The translations under genes and the position numbers were made by a program. Under the pieces are notes generated by a model. It saw nothing but the letters and a program-made list of their open reading frames with translations. It did no database searches and was not told the origin of the DNA. A DNA stretch of 64,000 nt, from NCBI RefSeq assembly GCF_018446385.1, contig NC_056000.1:33393511-33457510 (forward strand), read 5' to 3'. Positions 57,279 to 64,000 of this stretch are shown in pieces (within the stretch, counting starts at the first letter, position 1; the number at the start of each line of letters is the position of its first letter). Origin of the DNA: Zingiber officinale. Its lineage: Eukaryota; Streptophyta; Magnoliopsida; Zingiberales; Zingiberaceae.

Positions 57279-58558
57279 ATGGCCGGACCAAGTATCGTTC
57301 CACCAAAATTCGAGGGGGACTTTGTACACTGGAAGCGTCGTATGGAGGTATTTCTAAAAACCAATTTCAAAATTCGTCTAATTATAGAATATGGTTTTAT
57401 AGCTCCTACGAATCAGAATGGAGAAGAAAAAGAAGAGAGTCTTTGGACAAAGAAGGAACAAAATGATTCCGTTGCAAACAATCGGGCGGAATATCACTTG
57501 TTGAGCGTGTTGCCGCCTCAAGAAATCAATCACATCGGAAGTTACTCGTCGGCCAAAGAACTTTGGGAAAAATTCCTGGAACTCCACGAAGGGACATCCG
57601 AAGCCAAACTCGCAATGAGAGATATACTTCGGAATAAACTGACAAACATCCGTCTGGAAAGAGGTGAGAAAGTAGACGATCTACATTCAAAGGTAAAAGA
57701 GTTAATTACCAGACTCGAGAATCTCGGTGAAACGGTAACCAACCAGGACACCATACGCTACGCACTCAACGCTTTTCCTAGAACTCCAGAATGGAAGTCA
57801 ATCATCGACGCCTACTACATTTCAAAGGACTTGGAGGTAAGTACCCTAGAGGAGTTATTTCCTACTCTTGAATTACATGAAACCAGATGTGCAGGAACAA
57901 CAAAGGAATCAAGTCAGATAATGGCGCTAAACGCAACCAAGAAGGAATGAACCTGAGTCAGACTCAGAAGAAGATCAAGAAGCGTATATGGTAAGGAATT
58001 TTAAAAAATTCTTTCGATCTAATCGTTGCTACCAGTGTCAAAAAGAAGGACACTTAAAAGAGGATTGCCCAGAATTCAAGAAGGACAAAGTGAAGATACC
58101 CAAGAAGCACAAAAATCTAAAAGCTACTTGGGATGATAATTCATCATCTGAGTCCGAGATACAAGAATATGTCGGGTTAACACTGATGGCAAGCTATGAA
58201 GGGCAAAGTACATCAGAACTCAGCATCGATGAAGGGGGAGCGACCTCAGATGAGTGCAGGGAAACAAGGGGGAGAGTTAGGCTTCAAGTCTGATATGGTA
58301 AGTGAGGTATGTCTCTTACCTCCTGATCAACTTTATTTTGGTATTAAGGCTATGACAAAGTCTATGTATAAATTAAAAAGTGAAAATACTAAATTAAAAA
58401 ATAAAAACTTAGAAATAAAAATAACTTTAGCAAAATCATGTCTGATAGAGGATTTTGATAAAATTAAACTTGAAAATAAAAAATTAAAAGAAGAAATAGA
58501 AAAATTGAAAAACTCTAACTGTTCAAATTTTTCTGCTTTTAGAAATTTAAGGGATTAA
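57279..58558 (+). pseudogene. Copia 3 gag (two frameshifts)
   Basis: ATG 57279 opens MAGPSIVPPKFEGDFVHWKR with the W-K-R-R-M-E-V-F-L box, then SAKELWEKFLELHEGTSEAK and YALNAFPRTPEWKSIIDAYY to a stop at 57950. Shifted by one, 57949-58293 gives EPESDSEEDQEAYMVRNF and an intact CCHC knuckle CYQCQKEGHLKEDCP, then KATWDDNSSSESE. A second shift near 58270 leads to 58558, a lysine-rich coiled coil (MYKLKSENTKLKNKN). Gag alone is consistent with trans-mobilisation by a pol-bearing relative. Confidence 0.9.
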
Positions 58559-59156
58559 ACTAATACTATAGGTTTCATAAAAGTCAAATTAGAAAAATAT
58601 CAAAAGCTTATGTACCTAGAAAATACCTGGTTAACCCTGTAGGATGAAATCTATATTGGGTTCTAAAGTCGTGTTTAACTTGAACTATTAATTAATTTTA
58701 GCGCTTTCAGCGAGAAAATTAAACAGTGAATCTCTTTATAAGGCTTTGTCTAAGAAAGTGGTTGTTGCTCCAATAACCAAGAAGGCCTAGTACCTCGCCA
58801 TTGCCTGGAAACCAAGTATTGAAATAAACAGTTTAATTGACTAACTGAAAAAGCATTAAAATTAAAATTACTTAATGCTTTAAAGGGTTACTCAATTTGT
58901 TTTAGAAAATATTTTCAAAAATATTCATATTTACGAAAATATAGAACATTTTTTTAAGTTAAGAAATCTTTACGTTACAAATTTAAAAGTAAAAAAATAT
59001 ATAAATATATATATTTTTGCCTTAGGGGGAGGTGTATTTAACATTTCTTTCATTGAAAAATCTTACTTACACTTATTTTTCAATATTGTTTGTTTTTACA
59101 TTATGTTTGGTTTACCCTAGCTTAACTTGGGTTGCTCACATAAAAAAAGGGGAGAT
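58559..59156 (+). other. Copia 3 post-gag non-coding region and PPT
   Basis: Contains a block around 58760-58860 (CCAATAACCAAGAAGGCCTA, GCCTGGAA) shared with copia 4 (62350-62430). Ends AAAAAAAGGGGAGAT, the PPT. Confidence 0.7.
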
Positions 59157-59998
59157 TGTTGGAACCCCAAGGTGTTTTGATGTGATCAAACAAGTTAAGT
59201 TGGGTCCTGTTTTGCTTAACCATTGTGTCTAAGTGTGCAGGAGCTTAGGAACACAGGAAGTCGAGCGGAAGATGCGGATAGCGAGAAGGACGACACGGGG
59301 AGAGAGTCGACGGGCTCGGTGCATCCGAGGGATGAGGTGATCGCGGAAGAGTACACCGGTGGACGAGAAGAACATACAGGATATTCGAGGGACGAGAATC
59401 TGGGAAGGAAGGCTGCTCGAGGAGAAGGCCAGAACTTGGGTTCGGGTGAGCCCTATTCCGGATGGCCGAGATCACCCAAGCTAGCGGAGACCGAGGCAAG
59501 CAGCACCGGAGCAGAAAGTCAACTTGGTTGACTTAGTGGTCCGGTTGCCCGGATCCATTCCAGGCTCCCGAAGTTGGTATTTATCCAGATCGCGGTCAAA
59601 CCATGATCCATACGTAGGGGATAAAATTTTATCCCCCCAGGGTGCCTGGAACCCTTCGGTGCGCCCCGACCAAGACTATAAATAAAGCCTTGGTACAGAA
59701 ACTTTTCAACAACTCACTTGTAATCTATTTCTCTGTGCTTTACTTTTCTTCTGTGTTGTTAACGTTGTAAGAGGCTACTCCGCCCAAAGGAGATCTTTAG
59801 ATAGTACGCCTTATTCTCCTTGGATTAGCAATCTTTTGATTGCAAACCAAGTAACTTCTCTGTGTTCATTTTCTTTATTGGTCTCTGTCTTTTTAATTAC
59901 AATTGTTCTGTATTTAGTTAAAAATTCGAGAAAGGTCGAATTTATTTTTTCAGGGCAATTCACCCCTCCCCTCTTGCCGACCTCCAAAGGGACCAACA
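59157..59998 (+). repeat. Copia 3 3' LTR
   Basis: Pairs with 56376-57219; TATAAATA 59677-59684. Its palindrome cluster is more degraded than in the 5' LTR. Confidence 0.93.
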
Positions 59999-60245
59999 TT
60001 ATCATCACTGATCAAGATCCTGCTATGACAAAAGCTATTGCGCAGATTTTTCCTCAAATAGTACATCGATATTGTTTGTGGCACATATTGAACAAATTCC
60101 CAGATAAATTAAACTCTTTGACTTTTTAAAACCATTATCACATCATAAAGAATGTCATTGCAAATTCTACAACATCTGATGATTTTGAGAAGTTATAGGA
60201 AGAGATTATCAAGTGTGATAACTTAGAGAAAAATGATTGGTTGTC

Positions 60246-60793
60246 CTTGATGCTGGAAAAGCAGCTGGAGGTGCCCTCAACAGATGTTGGAGGTGCCTCT
60301 GCCCTCATCAGATTGAGGGCACCCTCAACAGCATTGAGGGTGCCCTCAACAGCCTTGAGGGAGCCCTCAACTTGGCTAAACTGGCTATTGGCAAGCGGAT
60401 AAAATTTTATCCACTTATCCCCTTGGAGGTGCCCTTAACTACTTTGCATGAGCCCTCAATACTCGAGATAGAATTTTCAGGAGCTATATAATGGCCCCTG
60501 GAGCTAGGAAATAATCAAATCAACTCTAGTATTCAATTTCTAGGAACGTTTGAGCTTTCTTCGTATGTAAAAAACTTCTCCGCCTTTAGAGAAGGAGATT
60601 GTTTTTGAGCTTTTCAACACCTTGGATTAACAACCACGTAGGTTGTAACCAAGTCAATCTTTTGAGTCTTTTCTCTATTTTCTGTTATTTTATTATTTTA
60701 TTGTTACATTTTTAGAGTTGAAAGAATGAGGAGGATATTTCTTATTTTTCAGGCAATTCACCCCTCCCCTCTTACTGGCCCGCTGCGCCAACA
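60246..60793 (+). repeat. Copia 4 5' LTR (5' truncated)
   Basis: Palindromes TTGAGGGCACCCTCAA and relatives at 60260-60440, TATATAAT 60485-60492, ends CTGCGCCAACA. Confidence 0.85.
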
Positions 60794-60795
60794 AA

Positions 60796-60807
60796 TGGTA
60801 TCAGAGC
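60796..60807 (+). other. Copia 4 primer binding site
   Basis: TGGTATCAGAGC, 2 bp after the LTR end. Confidence 0.9.
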
Positions 60808-60858
60808 CAACAGCCTCAAAAGGACTAACTGTCGTTTGAAGCAGTAAAGATTAAGACG

Positions 60859-62252
60859 ATGGCTGGTGTAAGTATTTACCCCCCCCCCCTCAAATTCGAC
60901 GGAGACTTCGCTACATGGAAACGCCGAATGGAAGTATTTTTAAAACGAATTTCGATATTTTATTAACAATGAAATACGGTTTTGCAGTCCCAAAAGATAA
61001 GGAAGAATATCACTGGACGAAGAAGGAGCAAGCCGATTTCGTGGCCAACAGAAATGTAGAGTTCCATCTGCTCAGTGTTCTGTTGCCTCAGGAGGTAAGT
61101 CAGATCGGAAACTATGACTCCGCCAAAGACCTCTGGGAAAAATTCCTGGAGCTCCACAAAGGCACCTCAGAAGTGAAGTTAGCAAAGCGGGACATCCTCC
61201 GGACTCAGCTTACAAATCTCCGGATGAACAATGGAGAGAAGGTAGTGCAACTCCAAGCGAGAATCAAAGAACTAATAACTCAACTGAACAACCTCGGAGA
61301 ATCGGTAACAAACCGAGATTCGATTCGGTATGCGCTCAACGCATTCCCGAGAACGTTAGAGTGGGTGTCTTTAGTAGATGCATACTACATCTCTAAGGAT
61401 TTTGAGGTAAGTACGCTAGAAAACTTATTTTCTACTTTCAAACTTCACGAGTCTCGAATTACAGAACCTATAGAGAAGTCAAATCTCAATGTTGCCTTAC
61501 AAGCTGATATGGACGATCCCGACTCCGAAGCGTCTATTGATGAAACTGAAGTGGCGCTGTTGGTAAGGAAGTTCAATAAGTTTATTAAGAGTAATAAATT
61601 GAGATCGCAGTCGAGAAAGCATCAACGCAACAGAAGGATGGTCCGTTGTTACAATTATAATGAAGAAGGGCACATCAAGGATGATTGCCCAAAAATAAAG
61701 AAAAAGAACAACGAAAAGAAGAAAGGAAAGTACAAGCCAACATCCTCCAAGTACAATACCTTGAAGGTCACGTGGTCAGATTCATCATCCTCCAAATCTG
61801 AAGTCGAAGCCTTCTCGGGATTAACACTGATGGCCAACCATCAAATTGAAGAAGAAACCAACTCAGAGATGAACATAGATAAAGGGGGAAAATCATCAGA
61901 AGAAAGCTGATATGAAGGGGGAGCATCAGAAATAGAGGTAAGTGAGGTACGTACTCTAAATCCGAAACAATCCTGTCATTTTATCAAAGTTCTTACAAAA
62001 GACTTAGTCAAATCAGAAAAAGAAATTGCTGATTTAAAAATATTGTTAGATAATTTACAAATAGAAAATGATAAATTAAAACTGCAAATTGAAAGTTTAA
62101 AAATAAATGTATGTTTAAAACCAAACTTTCTTAAGATTTATGGGAAATTAAACTGGTACATAACAAAACATCAAGGGCAACTTGGAAAAATTCCCAGAGA
62201 ATATATACCCCCTAAGTTTTTGATTAATTCAGTAGGAAGGAACCTATATTGA
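60859..62252 (+). pseudogene. Copia 4 gag (frameshift, knuckle Cys lost)
   Basis: ATG 60859 gives MAGVSIYPPPLKFDGDFATW and KRRMEVFLK, with an 11-C run coding prolines; a one-base loss in the A-run near 60945 shifts to the long frame ending 61910 (KEEYHWTKKEQADFVANRNV, SAKDLWEKFLELHKGTSEVK, YALNAFPRTLEWVSLVDAYY). The knuckle reads CYNYNEEGHIKDDCP: the second Cys is Tyr (TGT to TAT), so zinc binding should fail. Past the stop, a coiled coil (SEKEIADLKILLDNLQIEND) and IPREYIPPKF complete gag. Similar to copia 3 gag but clearly a separate family. Confidence 0.9.
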
Positions 62253-62829
62253 GTTCCAAAAGCTTATCTAGATTAAACATTTTTGTTAAGGCTTTTAGAA
62301 GAAATTAAATGTTTAAATTCCTTAAAACGCTTTGTCTAAAAGTTATTGATGATCCAACAACCAAGAAGACCTAGTGCCTTGCTACAGCCTGGAAGTCGAT
62401 TATCGAATTGAATATTTAATTGACAAACTGATAAGTATATAATTAAGATAATGTTGTTAAACTTTTTTCAATCATTTGAAAATTTGATGCTATAAATGTT
62501 TTTTTTAAACATAGAAAATTAATGTTATCATTTGGAACTTTCTTTATTAACTTAGAATTTATTTTGAAAATGTTTTATCAACTATATTTTTTTTAAAAAA
62601 ACAACAAAATTTTTTTACCCTGTTTTTGCTGTGATCAAAGGGGGAGAGATAGGTACAAGTTTAGAGGGAGTTAATATTTTTAAATTTTTTTTAACTTTAC
62701 TTAGTGTTGCAAATTCTATTATTGCAATCTTTATGCTTAAAATGTTAGTTTAGTAATTTCTTTAAATTACTACTTGTCTGTTTTTATCCTAACTTGAACT
62801 GGGGTTGATGCACATCAAAAAGGGGGAGA
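62253..62829 (+). other. Copia 4 post-gag non-coding region and PPT
   Basis: Shares the CCAACAACCAAGAAGACCTA block with copia 3. Two AAAGGGGGAGA tracts (62637-62648 and 62819-62829); the second abuts the LTR. Confidence 0.7.
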
Positions 62830-63666
62830 TAGTTGTACCCCGTGGTTGTTTTGATGTGATCAACCAAGTTAGGTTAGATCCTGTTTGTTATTGATCCCTG
62901 TGTCTAAGTGTGCAGGAGTTTAGGAGCGCAGGAAGTCGAGCGGAAGACGCAGCTAGCGAGAAAGACGGCACGGGAAGCGAGCCGACAGGCTCGGTGCGTC
63001 CGAAGGACAAAACGTCTGCGGAAGAGTACACCGGTGGACTAGAAGAACGTGTGCGACGTTTGAGGGACGAGAAGTCGGGGCGGAAGCCTGCTCGAGGAGA
63101 AGGTCGGAAATTAGGTTCGGGTGAGTCCTATTTCGGTTGGCCGTAATCACCCAAGCAATCGGGACTTCAGAAGCTAAAGTGAAGATGAAGAAATGTTGGA
63201 AAAACAGCTGGAGGCGCCCTCAACAGACGTTGGAGGCACCTCCGTCGTCATCAGATTGAGGGCGCCCTCGACCTGGCCAAACTGGCCGTTGGCAAATGGA
63301 TAAAATTTTATCCGCTTATCCCCTTGGAGGCGCCCTCAATCCCTTTGAAGGCATCCTCAACACTCGAGATAGAATTTCCAGGAGCTATATAATGATCCTT
63401 GGAGCTAGGAAAACAATCAAATCAACTCTAGTATTCAAATTCCTAGCAATGTTTGAGCTTTCTTAGTGTGTAAAAGGCTTCTTCGCTTTTGTTTCTGAGC
63501 TTTTCAACCGCCTTGGATTAACAACTACCTAGGTTGTAACCAAGTCAATTTCTTGAGTCTTTTCTGTATTTTTCTGTCATTTTATTATTTTATTGTTGTA
63601 TTTTTAGAGTTGAAAGAATGAGGAGGGTACTTCTTATTTTTCAGACAATTCATCCCTCCTCTCTTT
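62830..63666 (+). repeat. Copia 4 3' LTR (3' truncated)
   Basis: Begins TAGTTGTACCCCGTGG (expected TGTTG), palindromes TTGAGGGCGCCCTCGA at 63205-63345, TATATAAT near 63386, stops at CATCCCTCCTCTCTTTA. Confidence 0.85.
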
Positions 63667-63906
63667 ATAATACTGAATGAAAAGCATGCAAAGCTAGATT
63701 CCCACAAAGAAATAATTTATACCGTAATAACTCATTATTTATATGGTGGTATACTTTAAACAATTGTCGACCTATTTTGAAATTTTAAAAAGGCACAACA
63801 AAATCTATAAATAGAAAATTTTTAATACTATCTACATTATCTATCTCGAATCTTCAACAGACGATAACAATGTGTGAGTGATTTCTATTTGCTATCTCTG
63901 TTTCAG
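63667..63906. other. Unassigned sequence, intron-like
   Basis: AT-rich. A short frame LNEKHAKLDSHKEIIYTVIT near 63672 has no family I can name. Ends in a pyrimidine-rich TCTGTTTCAG acceptor-like site. Confidence 0.35.
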
Positions 63907-64000
63907 GTCTTGCTAATTCTGTTGAGTACATTCCAAATGCAAGAGTTCCTCTGCTTAAATACATTAGTTTGATGTCTCCGTTAATAATCATCTTGGTGTA
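63907..64000 (+). pseudogene. Possible exon of a non-canonical poly(A)/uridylyl transferase, cut by window end
   Basis: After the AG acceptor the frame reads LANSVEYIPNARVPLLKYIS, resembling the I-x-x-A-R-V-P-(I/L)-(V/L)-K motif near the active site of Cid1/Trf4-like nucleotidyltransferases. One base later, FDVSVNNHLGV resembles the D-(I/V)-S-(I/V)-N-N that follows in this family, so a single-base shift near 63973 appears to break it. Too short for certainty. Confidence 0.4.

Larger units (their letters stand above)
56376..59998 (+). mobile_element. Copia 3: gag-only copia element inside the FAR1-like pseudogene
   Basis: LTRs 844 and 842 bp, TGTTGRAACCCCAAGG... to ...GGGACCAACA. Flanks ATATC and TTATC (one mismatch) are the 5-bp TSD; joining them rebuilds the conserved N-I-I-I-T-D-Q of FAR1. 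Internal 1.94 kb encodes only gag. TR-GAG-like, non-autonomous. Confidence 0.92.
55415..60245 (+). pseudogene. FAR1-RELATED SEQUENCE-like gene, broken by copia 3
   Basis: FAR1/FHY3 proteins are transcription factors domesticated from MULE transposases. From ATG 55415 the text reads MRGRLEIEEN, stop, VDDKEFIPQV, then GMEFPSLDDAYSFYNQYARE, the FAR1 DNA-binding domain, with KKQTGPAWVVYNFIETHNHS (zinc-ligand HNH). A GAG-to-TAG stop at 55901 is followed in frame by ANVPTCQQMRLLEIEYEGPE. After frameshifts the transposase core appears: VVFDTTYNTNKYCL (first catalytic Asp), GVNHHHQIILFG, then, past copia 3, ITDQDPAMTKAIAQIFP (second Asp) and HRYCLWHILNKFPDKLN. It ends at NDWLS where copia 4 begins. 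C-terminal SWIM finger not seen. At least two stops and several shifts: dead. Confidence 0.9.
60246..63666 (+). mobile_element. Copia 4: gag-only copia element, both outer ends truncated
   Basis: Left LTR lacks its first ~370 bp (begins within TGGAAAAGCAGCTGGAGG), right LTR lacks its last ~25 bp. PBS, gag and PPT are present; no pol. It lies directly after NDWLS of the FAR1-like pseudogene. No TSD can be expected with both ends lost. Confidence 0.8.

Overview
The window is eukaryotic, from a large, repeat-rich plant genome. Evidence: Ty1/copia elements of SIRE/Maximus type, a Tekay/Del-like chromovirus, hAT, CACTA and Harbinger-like DNA transposons, a poly(T)-tailed SINE, a FAR1/FHY3-type gene and captured WRKY, LEA_2 and SEC14-like gene pieces, several with GT-AG introns. 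GC-rich 5' exon-like stretches would fit a monocot (Zingiberales is only a guess). I see no intact host gene, rRNA or functional tRNA gene. Almost everything is transposon sequence, much of it nested.

Layout. (1) 1-4663: decayed plus-strand copia pol, then a probable 3' LTR remnant holding a hAT MITE (3845-4338, 8-bp TSD). (2) 4664-27520: a complete Ty3/gypsy element with 5-bp TSD ATATT. Its 5' LTR is split by a minus-strand gypsy solo LTR (6645-19923, TSD CTTAG), which itself holds a second solo LTR (7923-11054, TSD GCAAG) and a gag-only SIRE-type copia element (11233-18989, TSD GTCTG). (3) 27521-28105: host-like AT-rich repeats with a SINE (19-bp TSD). (4) 28106-~50056: an old plus-strand copia element (copia A) whose gag is split by a younger, nearly complete minus-strand SIRE-like copia (copia 2, 30237-43546, TSD AAATA) and by two solo LTRs (44050-45642 and 46376-47245). 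One LTR of copia 2 carries a Pack-CACTA (30941-34266, TSD TAT) with fragments of three host genes. (5) ~50491-53496: an old minus-strand SIRE-like solo LTR split by a Harbinger-like element (50583-51730). (6) 54415-64000: a FAR1-related (MULE-derived) pseudogene interrupted by two plus-strand gag-only copia elements (56376-59998 and ~60246-63666), and, at the window edge, a possible exon of a non-canonical poly(A)/uridylyl transferase.

The most unusual signal is a shared architecture in the U3 part of five SIRE-type LTR families. Reading the sense strand: LTR start, then an array of short hairpins (modules often opened by AAGTCC, with stems whose sequence changes between modules while pairing is kept), then a cluster of perfect palindromes (GGCGCC type in some families, ATCGAT type in others), then immediately a TATA box. 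A second signal is a non-coding block downstream of gag that is similar between copia 1 and copia 2, and another similar between copia 3 and copia 4, kept even where pol has been lost.
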